34,910 nucleotides of DNA from Bacteroidetes bacterium MED-G21 (GCA_002457305.1 NTKG01000008.1:1-34910), one strand, 5' to 3'. Counted from the first letter of the stretch, positions 8,984 to 17,957 are shown. Notes: generated from the sequence alone by a model not told the origin. Numbers and translations are program-made.

Positions 8984-11900
8984 ATGAACCATTTTTTAAT
9001 TACTTTTTCTTTATTCACCTGTTTAACGATGAGTTCATTAATAGCTCAAAATTCTACAGATGTTTCGATTAAATGGGGTTCCCCAGTTAGTCATTTTTTT
9101 GAATCAGAAGAATTAAAGACTTTAAGTTTTGATGGTGCTTTTTATAATTTACATGAATCTTCTTTTCCTTTGTATCAGGAGAAAATTAGATTACCTCAGA
9201 ATGTTAGTCAGGTAGAGGTTGATGTAGATGTTCTAGAAACAAGTGCTTTGTTGTCTTCCGAGAAAAACCTACTTCAAACAGATGTGCCAAATAAAACATT
9301 AAGTTGGAGCATATCATACGAACGAAAAATCCCATATCTTATTTTTACTTATATCCCTATTTACGAAGGCGTTAAGGTGAATAGATTTAAGTATTCTGTA
9401 AATTTAACTTATCAAGAGCCCAATATTAAGCCTAAGAATAATTCTACTAACTCTGTTCTTTCTAGTGGCGATTGGTATAAAATAAAATTGAGTAATGATG
9501 GCCTTTATAAAATTGATGCTGATTTTTTAGGTGATATTGGTGTTAATGTGTCTGAAATAGATCCAAGGAAGATTCAGATTTATGGAAATGGTGGTGCAAT
9601 GTTACCTGAGTATAATGACTCATTTAGATACCATGATCTTGTAGAAAATCCTATTCGAGTTGTGGGAGAAGAAGACGGTAGTTTTGATCAAAATGATTTT
9701 ATTGTGTTTTATGGAGAGTCGCCACACCGTTGGGAGTTGAATTCTGACAATGATTTTGAACATGTTCAAAATATATATGATAACAACAATTATTACTTCT
9801 TACATCTAGGCGATTCATTTGGAAAACGAGTTTCTATTTCTCAAGCGGAGGAAATGGAGAATGTTGAGGTCAATTTTTTTACTGAAAGAAAGTTTCATGA
9901 ATGGGAAGATCAAAATTTAAAAAATACCGGAAGACAATGGTTTGGTGAGTACTTTAATTTTAATGAACAGTACACCATAAATTTCAATTTTTCTGATCGA
10001 ATAAAGACTGAGCCTATTAGCATTAAGGCAAGAGCGGTTGCAAGATCTGATTCTCCAACATGGCTAGATTTTGCTCATAATGGCAGTGAGGTTTTAAGAG
10101 TGCCAATTGATACCCAAATAAGCGCCGAAATTTATGTCGATGATGGTGAAGCCTCTAGTGAATTTACCTCTATGGACAATACAATTAGCATTGGTGTTTC
10201 TTACGATAAAAATGGCAATTCTTCCGCTTTTGCATACTTAGATTACATTGAGATACAGGCGAAATGTGAGCTCAAATACAATGCCGGACAGCTCGTTTTT
10301 AGTGAGCCTTCTTCGGTTGGACCTGAGGCTGTAACTAAATTTAATGTCACTTCAAATTTAGCCTCATTTATTGTTTGGGATGTTACAGATCCAGCTGCTA
10401 TTTCTCAAATGGAAGTTGATGAAAACTTTAGTTTTAAGTCTACAACAGATATTCTTAAAACTTTTGTTATTCATGATTTAAATTCAGGCTCTTATCTAAC
10501 CCCTATTTTTGATGCTAAAATTGAAAACCAAAATCTTCATGGACATCAGCCTGCCGATTTTATTATTGTTACAGCTCCGGCGTTTTTAGATGCAGCTGAG
10601 CGTCTTGCTTCAATACACACCGAACAAGATGGGATGACAGTAAATATTGCTACAACAGACCAGATTTACAATGAATTTAGTTCTGGTAAACAGGACTTGA
10701 TTGCTATTAGGTCTTACCTTAGATGGTTGTATGATAAGGCTGAAACGGAAGATGACATGCCAGATAATGTGCTTTTATTTGGTGATGCCAGTTTTGATTA
10801 TAAAGGAATTGGTGTGGCCAATAACCGTTATTCAGATCAGAATTTTGTGCCAACATTTCAGTCAGAATATTCCTTTAAATTAGGTACATCATATTGTACA
10901 GACGATTTTATTGCTTATTTAGATGCCTCAGAAGGTGCTCAAGAAACAATGAGCTCCGATGATATGGATATAGGTGTTGGAAGAATGGTTGTTCAATCAA
11001 TATCTGAGGCTGAAGCTATGGTAGATAAGGTTGTGAATTATAAGTCTGTAAATTCTTTTGGTGATTGGAGATCTAATATTTGTTTTGTAGCTGATGATAT
11101 TGATGATGATCTTTGGGAATTTCGTTTGCAAGAAAATATTGATGCTATTGCTAAAGAGATTGATACAGCTTATCATAATTATAATATAAATAAGATTTAT
11201 TTAGATGCATATCAGCAGGTGTCTTCTTCCGGTGGCCAGCGTTATCCCGATGCCAGACAAGCAATTGTTGATAATGTAAATAAAGGTGCTTTAATTATCC
11301 ATTATTATGGCCATGGAGGAGAAGTAGGTTGGGCTGAAGAACGTGTTTTAGAATTGATCGATATCAATTCCTGGGAGAATTTTAATAACATGCCCGTTTT
11401 TGTGACCGCTACCTGTGAGTTTTCTCGATATGATGATGCTCAGCGCGTCTCTGCTGGTGAACAGGTTCTTTTAAACCCTGAAGGTGCAGGCATAGCTTTA
11501 TTTACAACAACTCGAACAATAACAGAGACTGATGCTGAAAATTTATCTCATTCTTTTTATAAATATGCACTTCCCGAGAGTGCTGGTGGAGTTTTAACTT
11601 TTGGCCAACTTATGAGAAACCTAAAAAATGATCTTAACTCTACAGGGATTTCAGCGACAAATAAGTTAAAATTTACCCTATTGGGTGACCCTGCTTTAAA
11701 ATTACCAATTCCTCAATTAAATGTTGTGGTAACTGAGATATTCAACCCCAATACCAATGAACAGATTGACACATTAAATGCATTGTCTACAGTTAAGGTA
11801 AAAGGTGCTGTACTCACAGAAGATGGTTATGTAATGGATTCTTTTAACGGTGTGCTAAAGCCTAAAGTTTATGATAAGCCTATTACACTTCAAACTTTAA

Positions 11901-12802
11901 AAAATGATTTTGAGGATTTGGAGCCTTTTAATTTTGACTTGCAGCAAAGTATTTTATATGCTGGTAATGTCAGTGTAGAAGAAGGTTTGTTTGAATTTGA
12001 ATTTGTTGTACCACAAGATATCTCTTATGCAGATGGTTTTGGGAAATTTTCTTTTTACGCATATAATGAAGAACAGGATGCTATAGGTGCTCATGTAGAT
12101 GTTATTATTGGCGGTTTTGATGAAGATGCAGAAGTAGATAACACCGGGCCGCTTATAGATTTGTATATGAATAATACCGATTTTAGGTATGGAGGTATCA
12201 CTGATGCTAACCCAAGTCTTTATGCAGTGATTTCAGATGATTCAGGGATTAATACCACCGGTAATGGTATTGGGCACGATCTTGTAGCAACCTTAGATGA
12301 TGACAGTCAATCTTCTGTTGTTTTAAACAATTATTATGAGTCGGATATGGATTCCTACCAAAGTGGTGTGGTTTCTTACCCTTATTCGAATCTTGAAGAG
12401 GGTGTACACCAATTAAAAATTAAAGTATGGGATGTACATAATAATTCTTCTGAAGCTTTTACCGAGTTTGTTGTGGTAGCTAATGAAGGTTTGGTTTTAG
12501 AGAATTTAATGAATTATCCTAATCCGTTTAGCGATTTTACTAGAATTCATTTTGAGCACAATCGACCAGATGATCAATTTGATGTCCGATTGGATATTTA
12601 TGATATGAATGGGAAAAGAATAAAGTCTGTAAGTCGATCTATTTCTAGCGGATCATATGCCAATTCTGACTTTACATGGGATGGTAGGTCTGATCATGGA
12701 GCTGCTTTAAATAGTGGTATTTATATTTGTAAAGTGTTTATATCATCTGACGAATTACAGACTGAAAGTGCTATTAGCAATCAAATGATACTAATAAAGT
12801 AA
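8984..12802 (+). CDS. porU: PorU, type IX secretion sortase (C25 gingipain-like peptidase)
   Basis: 1272 residues. PorU cuts the C-terminal sorting domain of type IX cargo at the cell surface and links cargo to anionic lipopolysaccharide in Porphyromonas gingivalis. There is a signal peptide (1-22, ending SSLIAQ), a long N-terminal beta region, then the caspase-like C25 domain (about 520-910): ADFIIVTAPAFLDAAERLA, PDNVLLFGDASFDYKG, the catalytic His777 in YYGHGGEVGW and the catalytic Cys811 in FVTATCEFSRYDD. The C-terminus (about 1175-1272, NLMNYPNPFSDFTRIHF ... GIYICKVFI) is a type A-like sorting domain, as in known PorU, which keeps its CTD. It is followed 49 bp later by porV, its partner in the attachment complex. 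Confidence 0.95.
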   Translation: MNHFLITFSLFTCLTMSSLIAQNSTDVSIKWGSPVSHFFESEELKTLSFDGAFYNLHESSFPLYQEKIRLPQNVSQVEVDVDVLETSALLSSEKNLLQTDVPNKTLSWSISYERKIPYLIFTYIPIYEGVKVNRFKYSVNLTYQEPNIKPKNNSTNSVLSSGDWYKIKLSNDGLYKIDADFLGDIGVNVSEIDPRKIQIYGNGGAMLPEYNDSFRYHDLVENPIRVVGEEDGSFDQNDFIVFYGESPHRWELNSDNDFEHVQNIYDNNNYYFLHLGDSFGKRVSISQAEEMENVEVNFFTERKFHEWEDQNLKNTGRQWFGEYFNFNEQYTINFNFSDRIKTEPISIKARAVARSDSPTWLDFAHNGSEVLRVPIDTQISAEIYVDDGEASSEFTSMDNTISIGVSYDKNGNSSAFAYLDYIEIQAKCELKYNAGQLVFSEPSSVGPEAVTKFNVTSNLASFIVWDVTDPAAISQMEVDENFSFKSTTDILKTFVIHDLNSGSYLTPIFDAKIENQNLHGHQPADFIIVTAPAFLDAAERLASIHTEQDGMTVNIATTDQIYNEFSSGKQDLIAIRSYLRWLYDKAETEDDMPDNVLLFGDASFDYKGIGVANNRYSDQNFVPTFQSEYSFKLGTSYCTDDFIAYLDASEGAQETMSSDDMDIGVGRMVVQSISEAEAMVDKVVNYKSVNSFGDWRSNICFVADDIDDDLWEFRLQENIDAIAKEIDTAYHNYNINKIYLDAYQQVSSSGGQRYPDARQAIVDNVNKGALIIHYYGHGGEVGWAEERVLELIDINSWENFNNMPVFVTATCEFSRYDDAQRVSAGEQVLLNPEGAGIALFTTTRTITETDAENLSHSFYKYALPESAGGVLTFGQLMRNLKNDLNSTGISATNKLKFTLLGDPALKLPIPQLNVVVTEIFNPNTNEQIDTLNALSTVKVKGAVLTEDGYVMDSFNGVLKPKVYDKPITLQTLKNDFEDLEPFNFDLQQSILYAGNVSVEEGLFEFEFVVPQDISYADGFGKFSFYAYNEEQDAIGAHVDVIIGGFDEDAEVDNTGPLIDLYMNNTDFRYGGITDANPSLYAVISDDSGINTTGNGIGHDLVATLDDDSQSSVVLNNYYESDMDSYQSGVVSYPYSNLEEGVHQLKIKVWDVHNNSSEAFTEFVVVANEGLVLENLMNYPNPFSDFTRIHFEHNRPDDQFDVRLDIYDMNGKRIKSVSRSISSGSYANSDFTWDGRSDHGAALNSGIYICKVFISSDELQTESAISNQMILIK

Positions 12803-12803
12803 G

Positions 12804-12830
12804 TTTGTCGTTATTAAATTTATAAATTTG
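12804..12830 (+). promoter_or_regulatory. Candidate porV promoter
   Basis: TTTG at 12804-12807 and a perfect -7 box TAAATTTG at 12823-12830. The 15-bp spacing is a little short against the usual 17-23. The -7 box lies 21 bp before the preferred porV start at 12852 and overlaps a longer possible start at 12828, which argues against the latter. Confidence 0.5.
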
Positions 12831-12851
12831 CCCAGGTTAAATTATTATAAC

Positions 12852-14060
12852 ATGAGAAAAATATCTTTAACAGTACTAGCAGGTGTCCTACTAAATATGA
12901 GTTCATTAGCGCAGTCTCCAACGGCTTTTGATTCGTTTGAAGGAGAGTTAAATACAATTTCAACATCAGTTCCTTTTTTGCTTATTGCTCCCGATTCTCG
13001 GGCAGGGGCCATGGGAGATGTTGGTGCAGCGACTTCACCAGACCATAATTCCATTCATTGGAATGCATCTAAACTTGCTTTTATCGAAGATGATAGAGGT
13101 GTTTCAATGTCATATACACCTTGGCTTCAAGATCTTGTTCCTGAAATTAGCTTAAGTTATTTGTCTGGATTTAAAAGACTAAATTCTAGGAGTACTTTTG
13201 CAGGTAGTATGCGCTATTTTTCCTTAGGAGAAATTCAATTTACTGATGCTCAAGGACAATTTATATCAAATTTTAATCCCAATGAATTTACGATAGATGG
13301 TGCATATGCCATGAAACTATCCAAGAATTTTTCTTCAGGTTTGGCAATGCGTTATATCTTTTCAAACTTAACAGGAGGAATCCAAGTTCCGGATGGAGGA
13401 GGTGCCACAAAACCTGGAACTTCTTTTGCGGTTGATTTATCCTCGTATTTTCAAAGCGATAAATTTGATATAGATGATAAAGAAGCATATTTCGCTGCGG
13501 GTTTTAACATCTCTAATATTGGTAATAAAATTTCTTACACAGATGGTGGTGAAGAGCATTTTTTACCTACAAATGGTCGCTTAGGTGCAAACCTGTTTAT
13601 GGAGTTAGATGATTACAATACCGTATCTTTTGCTTTTGATATAAATAAATTACTAGTTCCAACGCCACCTAAATATGATTCCTTAGCGACTGTTCCTGGC
13701 CCAGAAAATATTATTTCAGGTCAAGATCCTAATGTTGGAGTGCTTCAAGGTATTTTTCAGTCCTTTTCAGATGCGCCTGGTGGCTTCCAAGAAGAGCTCA
13801 ATGAGTTAATGTATTCTGTGGGTGCAGAATATTGGTATATGAAACAGTTTGCATTTCGTGGCGGTTATTTTCATGAGCATGCAACTAAAGGGGCAAGAAA
13901 GTATTTTACAGTAGGGGTAGGTTTAAAAATGAACGTATTTTCTTTAGATATGGCATTTTTGTTGCCAGCAACACGTGGTGTTAGAAGTCCTTTGGCAAAC
14001 ACGCTTCGTTTTACCTTGTTATTTGATATGGCTGCTTTATATGCAACCGACAAAGATTAG
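12852..14060 (+). CDS. porV: PorV, type IX secretion outer-membrane protein
   Basis: 402 residues from ATG 12852, which gives a clean signal peptide (MRKISLTVLAGVLLNMSSLAQ). A start at 12828 would put eight residues ahead of it and overlap the -7 promoter box. PorV is a FadL-like outer-membrane barrel that takes cargo from the translocon SprA and passes it to PorU. Family marks are PFLLIAPDSRAGAMGDVGAATSPDHNSIHWNASKLAF near the N-terminus, MSYTPWLQDLVPEISLSYLSG, and the closing barrel strands GLKMNVFSLDMAFLLPATRG...LRFTLLFDM. Directly after porU, as in other Bacteroidota. Confidence 0.94.
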   Translation: MRKISLTVLAGVLLNMSSLAQSPTAFDSFEGELNTISTSVPFLLIAPDSRAGAMGDVGAATSPDHNSIHWNASKLAFIEDDRGVSMSYTPWLQDLVPEISLSYLSGFKRLNSRSTFAGSMRYFSLGEIQFTDAQGQFISNFNPNEFTIDGAYAMKLSKNFSSGLAMRYIFSNLTGGIQVPDGGGATKPGTSFAVDLSSYFQSDKFDIDDKEAYFAAGFNISNIGNKISYTDGGEEHFLPTNGRLGANLFMELDDYNTVSFAFDINKLLVPTPPKYDSLATVPGPENIISGQDPNVGVLQGIFQSFSDAPGGFQEELNELMYSVGAEYWYMKQFAFRGGYFHEHATKGARKYFTVGVGLKMNVFSLDMAFLLPATRGVRSPLANTLRFTLLFDMAALYATDKD

Positions 14061-14065
14061 TCCTT

Positions 14066-14545
14066 ATGGGTTTAAGAGTTGGTTTCGGATTTGATGTTCA
14101 TCGTTTAGATGAGGGACAGCCCTTTTTCTTGGGCGGAGTTAAAATTCCTCATTCAAAGGGTGCTGTAGGTCATTCTGATGCCGATGTATTAATACATACA
14201 ATTTGTGATGCCATTCTTGGGGCTGCAGACTTAAGAGATATTGGCTTTCATTTTCCGGATACGGATGGTAAGTACAAAGGTATTGATAGTAAAATTCTCC
14301 TAAAAGATGTTATGGCTATTGTGAGGAAAGAAGGTTATGAGCTCTCTAATGTTGATGCCACTATTGCGCTTCAAGTTCCTAAAGTAAATCCTTATGTACC
14401 AGAGATGAAAAGCGTTTTAGCCCATACAATGGGTGTTACACCAGGACAAATTTCTATAAAAGCCACCACTACTGAAAAGTTAAGCTTTGTTGGAAGAGAG
14501 GAGGGTGTTTCTGCTTATGCTGTTGCTCTAATTCAGCGTCCATAA
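14066..14545 (+). CDS. ispF: IspF, MECDP synthase (non-mevalonate isoprenoid pathway)
   Basis: 159 residues, exact family length. IspF converts CDP-ME 2-phosphate to 2-C-methyl-D-erythritol 2,4-cyclodiphosphate plus CMP in the cytoplasm. The N-terminal RVGFGFDVHRL supplies metal ligands Asp10 and His12; GHSDADVLIHTICDAILGAADLRDIG carries the third metal ligand, and FPDTDGKYKGIDS follows. ATTTEKLSFVGREEG is the C-terminal CDP-binding signature. It starts 5 bp after porV, so it is almost certainly translated from a porV transcript, although the functions are unrelated. Confidence 0.96.
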   Translation: MGLRVGFGFDVHRLDEGQPFFLGGVKIPHSKGAVGHSDADVLIHTICDAILGAADLRDIGFHFPDTDGKYKGIDSKILLKDVMAIVRKEGYELSNVDATIALQVPKVNPYVPEMKSVLAHTMGVTPGQISIKATTTEKLSFVGREEGVSAYAVALIQRP

Positions 14546-14574
14546 AACTTTCTTAGATTTGTTTAAAGTAGGTT

Positions 14575-14600
14575 TTTGTACCTTGAACCTATTAATTTTG
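14575..14600 (+). promoter_or_regulatory. Candidate cdd promoter, very close to the start codon
   Basis: A perfect -7 box TAATTTTG at 14593-14600 ends only 5 bp before the cdd ATG at 14606. A possible -33 TTTG lies at 14575-14578 (14-bp spacing, short). If used, the mRNA would have almost no leader. Confidence 0.4.
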
Positions 14601-14605
14601 TTGCG

Positions 14606-15097
14606 ATGAAAGAAAATCAAATACAAATACATTATAATACATACCAATGCGAAGAGCTGTCTGAGAGTTATAAGAATTTGATGGATCGATCTATTGAAGC
14701 CCAACACAATGCTTACGCCCCTTATTCTAATTTTAAAGTTGGTGCAGCCATTCTGTTAGAAGATGGAACTATTTTTACAGGTAATAATCAAGAAAATGCT
14801 GCATTCCCTTCAGGCTTGTGTGCAGAAAGAGTAGCTATTTTTGCATGCTCTGCACAAAATCCGAATATTAATATTAAAGTTATTGCGATATCTGCCAATT
14901 CTGAAAAAATTGACATAAATACAGTTCTTGCACCATGTGGATCTTGTAGGCAAGCCATGTATGAATACGAATCAAAGCAAAATGCACCGATAAAGGTTTT
15001 GCTCAAAGGACCTGATAATGAGGTGGTTGAGTTTTTGTGTGTTGCAGATTTGTTGCCATTAGTATTTCATTGCGATGGTCTTAAAAAAGTTCGCTAA
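14606..15097 (+). CDS. cdd: Cdd, cytidine deaminase
   Basis: 163 residues from ATG 14606. A TTG start at 14576 is possible in frame, but it would place the -7 promoter box inside the gene. Cdd deaminates cytidine and deoxycytidine to uridine forms in pyrimidine salvage. The motifs are AHNAYAPYSNFKVGAA, the NQENAAFPSGLCAERVAIF segment with the zinc-ligand Cys and catalytic Glu (CAE), and the second zinc pair in APCGSCRQ. The size is slightly above the 130-residue minimal form because of an N-terminal extension usual in flavobacterial Cdd. Sits just upstream of pdhA, as in Flavobacterium. Confidence 0.94.
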   Translation: MKENQIQIHYNTYQCEELSESYKNLMDRSIEAQHNAYAPYSNFKVGAAILLEDGTIFTGNNQENAAFPSGLCAERVAIFACSAQNPNINIKVIAISANSEKIDINTVLAPCGSCRQAMYEYESKQNAPIKVLLKGPDNEVVEFLCVADLLPLVFHCDGLKKVR

Positions 15098-15113
15098 ATA
15101 TTTAACAAATTAT

Positions 15114-15121
15114 TACATTTG
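15114..15121 (+). promoter_or_regulatory. Probable pdhA -7 element
   Basis: TACATTTG, an exact match to TAnnTTTG, 13 bp before the pdhA ATG. The expected -33 region holds only a poor match (GTTCG near 15090). It suggests pdhA-pdhC can be transcribed independently of cdd. Confidence 0.45.
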
Positions 15122-15134
15122 TATTCTAAAATAA

Positions 15135-16136
15135 ATGCAAATGGCAAAATTGAAGTTTTCTAAGGAAACGTATTTAAAGTGGTACAAGGATATGTTGCTT
15201 TGGCGAAAGTTTGAAGATAAGACGAGTGCGCTTTACATTCAACAAAAAATTCGTGGCTTTCTACATTTATACAACGGTCAAGAAGCTGTCTTGGCCGGTT
15301 CTATTTATGCCATAGATATTAAAAAAGATAAAATGATTACTGCTTATCGTGATCATGTTCAACCGATAGCTATGGGTGTAAGCCCGAATCATATTATGGC
15401 TGAACTTTTCGGAAAATCAACAGGCTGTTCTGGCGGTAAGGGAGGTTCAATGCATATGTTTTCTAAAGAATACAATTTTTTTGGTGGTCATGGTATTGTT
15501 GGTGGTCAAGTCCCTTTAGGTGCAGGTATTGCTTTTGCTGATAAGTATAATGAAAGTGATGCAGTTACCTTGTGTTATATGGGTGATGGTGCTGTTCGTC
15601 AAGGTGCTGTTCATGAGGCATTTAATATGGCTATGATGTGGAAGTTGCCAGTTGTATTTATTTGTGAAAATAATGGCTATGCAATGGGAACTTCAGTAGC
15701 ACGAACTGCAAATCATTCAGATATCTGGAAATTAGGTTTATCTTATGAAATGCCTTGTGCACCTATAGATGGGATGGATCCCGTTGCAGTTGCTGAGTCT
15801 GTAAAAGAGGCAGTTGATAGAGCTCGTAAGGGTGATGGTCCTACTTTTTTAGAGATGAAAACTTACCGTTTTAAAGGGCACTCAATGTCTGATGCTCAAA
15901 AATACCGTACCAAGGATGAGGTTGCTGAATATCAAAAGATTGATCCTATTAATAAGGTACTTGAGGTGATTGAGAAAAATAAATGGGCAACTGATAAGGA
16001 TATACAAGCCATTCAAGATCAAGTTAAGGCTACTGTTAAAGAGGCAGTTGATTTTGCAGAATCTTCTCCTTTTCCTTCTAATGACTCTTTATATCAAAAT
16101 GTTTACGCAGAAGAATATCCTTTTATAAAAGAATAA
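15135..16136 (+). CDS. pdhA: PdhA, pyruvate dehydrogenase E1 component alpha subunit
   Basis: 333 residues. With the beta subunit it decarboxylates pyruvate on thiamine diphosphate and acetylates the E2 lipoyl group. It shows KFEDKTSALYIQQKIRGFLHL, YNGQEAVLAGS, GKGGSMHMFS, the thiamine-diphosphate motif from GDGAVRQGAVHEAFNMA to ICENN, GTSVARTA, and the phosphorylation-loop-like RFKGHSMSDAQKYR. Two ATGs lie 6 bp apart (15135 and 15141); either may be used. pdhC begins 3 bp after its stop. No beta subunit gene (pdhB) lies here, so it must be encoded elsewhere. Confidence 0.93.
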   Translation: MQMAKLKFSKETYLKWYKDMLLWRKFEDKTSALYIQQKIRGFLHLYNGQEAVLAGSIYAIDIKKDKMITAYRDHVQPIAMGVSPNHIMAELFGKSTGCSGGKGGSMHMFSKEYNFFGGHGIVGGQVPLGAGIAFADKYNESDAVTLCYMGDGAVRQGAVHEAFNMAMMWKLPVVFICENNGYAMGTSVARTANHSDIWKLGLSYEMPCAPIDGMDPVAVAESVKEAVDRARKGDGPTFLEMKTYRFKGHSMSDAQKYRTKDEVAEYQKIDPINKVLEVIEKNKWATDKDIQAIQDQVKATVKEAVDFAESSPFPSNDSLYQNVYAEEYPFIKE

Positions 16137-16139
16137 ATT

Positions 16140-17393
16140 ATGGCAGAAATTGTTCGCATGCCCCGTTTAAGTGATACCATGACTGAAGGTACGGTGGCAA
16201 AATGGCATAAAAAAGTTGGAGATGCTATTTCTGAAGGTGATTTGCTAGCAGAAATAGAAACTGATAAAGCAACCATGGAGTTCGAGTCTTTTCAGGAAGG
16301 TGTATTGTTGCATATTGGTGTTCAAGAAGCTTCTACAGCTCCTGTAGATTGTATCCTAGCTATTTTAGGAGAGGAAGGAGAAGATGTAAGTGGAGTTATT
16401 GAAGCAGATGCTACTCCTGTTGTTGAAGAAAAGGTAGAGGAACCAAAACAAGTTAAGAAAGATACGTCTGTTAAGGTAGATTCTATAGAAACACCTAAGG
16501 CGTCTTCTCCTGTGGTAGAGTCGTCTCCATCAGTTGTTGTTTCTAAATCTACATCGAATGGAAGAGTTAAAGCCTCTCCTTTAGCCAAACGTCTGGCCAA
16601 AGAGAAGGGTGTAGATATTTCTCTAATTTCTGGAAGTGGAGAAGGTGGGAGAGTGGTGAAAAGAGATGTAGATAATTACCAATCTGGTGTGGTTCGAACG
16701 GGATTAACAGAAGAGCGCTACTCTGAGGAGCCTGTGTCTCAAATGCGTAAAACGATTGCTAGGCGCTTGTCTGAGTCTAAATTTACAGCTCCTCATTTTT
16801 ATTTGTCTATTTCTGTAGATATGGATAATGCGATCTCATCTCGAAAAGCAATTAATGCAAAATTAGGTCATAAAATTTCATTTAATGACATCATTGTTAA
16901 GGCTTCTGCAATGTCTTTGAGAGAACATCCTACTGTCAATTCTTCTTGGCGAGGAGATGTTATTCATAGAAATCAACACGTTAATGTAGGTGTTGCTGTT
17001 GCAGTTGAAGAGGGTCTTTTGGTTCCGGTGGTTCGTTATACTGATACTAAAACATTGAGTGAAATATCTAAAGAAGTAAAAGCTTTCGCTCAAGGTGCTA
17101 AAGAGAAAAGATTGCAGCCAACTGATTGGGAAGGAAGTACTTTTACCATTTCTAATTTAGGAATGTTTGGTATTGATGAATTTACTGCTATCATTAATAC
17201 ACCGGATGCTTGTATTCTTGCGGTAGGAGGAATTCAGCAAGTACCTGTTGTAAAAGAAGGTCAAATTGTTCCAGGCAATCTTATGAAGTTAACTCTGTCT
17301 TGTGATCATCGCGTTGTAGATGGTGCTTCAGGAGCTGCTTTCTTACAAAGTTTAAAAGCTTACATTGAGAATCCGATAAAGATGTTTGTATAA
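16140..17393 (+). CDS. pdhC: PdhC, pyruvate dehydrogenase E2 (dihydrolipoamide acetyltransferase)
   Basis: 417 residues. Layout: one lipoyl domain (1-80) with Lys43 in EIETDKATMEF as the lipoylation site; a Glu/Val/Lys/Ser-rich linker (85-140); the peripheral E3-binding domain (about 143-177, ASPLAKRLAKEKGVDIS then GSGEGGRVVKRDV); a second short linker; and the catalytic acyltransferase domain (about 195-417) ending with SCDHRVVDG, catalytic His390. It moves the acetyl group to CoA in the core of the complex. As I recall, flavobacterial PdhC often has two lipoyl domains and is over 500 residues; this one has a single domain. Confidence 0.94.
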   Translation: MAEIVRMPRLSDTMTEGTVAKWHKKVGDAISEGDLLAEIETDKATMEFESFQEGVLLHIGVQEASTAPVDCILAILGEEGEDVSGVIEADATPVVEEKVEEPKQVKKDTSVKVDSIETPKASSPVVESSPSVVVSKSTSNGRVKASPLAKRLAKEKGVDISLISGSGEGGRVVKRDVDNYQSGVVRTGLTEERYSEEPVSQMRKTIARRLSESKFTAPHFYLSISVDMDNAISSRKAINAKLGHKISFNDIIVKASAMSLREHPTVNSSWRGDVIHRNQHVNVGVAVAVEEGLLVPVVRYTDTKTLSEISKEVKAFAQGAKEKRLQPTDWEGSTFTISNLGMFGIDEFTAIINTPDACILAVGGIQQVPVVKEGQIVPGNLMKLTLSCDHRVVDGASGAAFLQSLKAYIENPIKMFV

Positions 17394-17399
17394 AGTTTT

Positions 17400-17427
17400 A
17401 AAGTCCCCAATTGGGGACTTTTTTTTC
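17400..17427 (+). terminator. Intrinsic terminator after pdhC
   Basis: Hairpin AAGTCCCC-AATT-GGGGACTT followed by a run of T, 7 bp after the pdhC stop. It ends the cdd/pdhA/pdhC transcription unit. Confidence 0.92.
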
Positions 17428-17456
17428 ACTAGATATTAATTTATTGGTAATAATAG

Positions 17457-17918
17457 CTATAAAATAATATGCTTGTCAATACTTTGTTCGAGTGATATAA
17501 TTGTCTCTGTGCGTTGTATACCCTTTATTGATTGAATTTCTTCGTTTAGAATTTGTCTCATATGTTTGGTGTTTTTGCATCTAATCTTTGCAAAAATACT
17601 GTATACACCTGTTGTATAATGCGCTTCTACAATTTCGGGTATGAGGTTTAGTTGTTGAATGACATCTGTGTAGGTGGATCCTTTTTCAAGGTAAATTCCT
17701 AAAAAAGCTGTCAGATCGAATCCTAATAGTTCGTAATTTATATGCAGCCTGCTGTTTTTAACGATGCCTGCTTCTTCCATTTTTTTCATTCTTACATGAA
17801 TGGTTCCGGCTGAAACAATTAATTTTTTAGCGATTTCTGTGTAAGGCACTTTTGCATTTATCATGAGTTCGCTTAATATGCCCCGATCTATATTGTCAAT
17901 TTGATAATTTGACTCCAT
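17457..17918 (-). CDS. Lrp/AsnC family transcriptional regulator
   Basis: 153 residues. The N-terminal winged helix-turn-helix (about 8-60: IDRGILSELMINAKVPYTEI, then IVSAGTIHVRMKKMEEAGIV) is followed by the RAM/AsnC ligand-binding domain (about 70-150: FLGIYLEKGSTYTDVIQQL, GVYSIFAKIRCK, IQSIKGIQRTETIISL). Members bind DNA as octamer-like assemblies and respond to amino acids, often leucine. Its neighbour across the tRNA gene is the branched-chain 2-oxoacid dehydrogenase operon, a plausible target, but this is inference. The length is that of a typical full member. Confidence 0.92.
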   Translation of the reverse strand: MESNYQIDNIDRGILSELMINAKVPYTEIAKKLIVSAGTIHVRMKKMEEAGIVKNSRLHINYELLGFDLTAFLGIYLEKGSTYTDVIQQLNLIPEIVEAHYTTGVYSIFAKIRCKNTKHMRQILNEEIQSIKGIQRTETIISLEQSIDKHIIL

Positions 17919-17949
17919 TTTATGGTGTTTAAATTTTATAATTTATAAC

Positions 17950-17957
17950 CAAATATA
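17950..17957 (-). promoter_or_regulatory. Probable -7 element of the Lrp/AsnC gene
   Basis: Minus strand reads TATATTTG, a perfect TAnnTTTG, 31 bp upstream of the start codon. No convincing -33 TTTG. The same octamer recurs on the same strand at 18053-18060, next to the tRNA 5' end. Confidence 0.4.

Noticed and set aside
16322-16600. Minus-strand frame rich in Ser and Thr
   Set aside because: It mirrors the Glu/Val/Lys/Ser-rich linker of PdhC; its composition is explained by that linker on the other strand.
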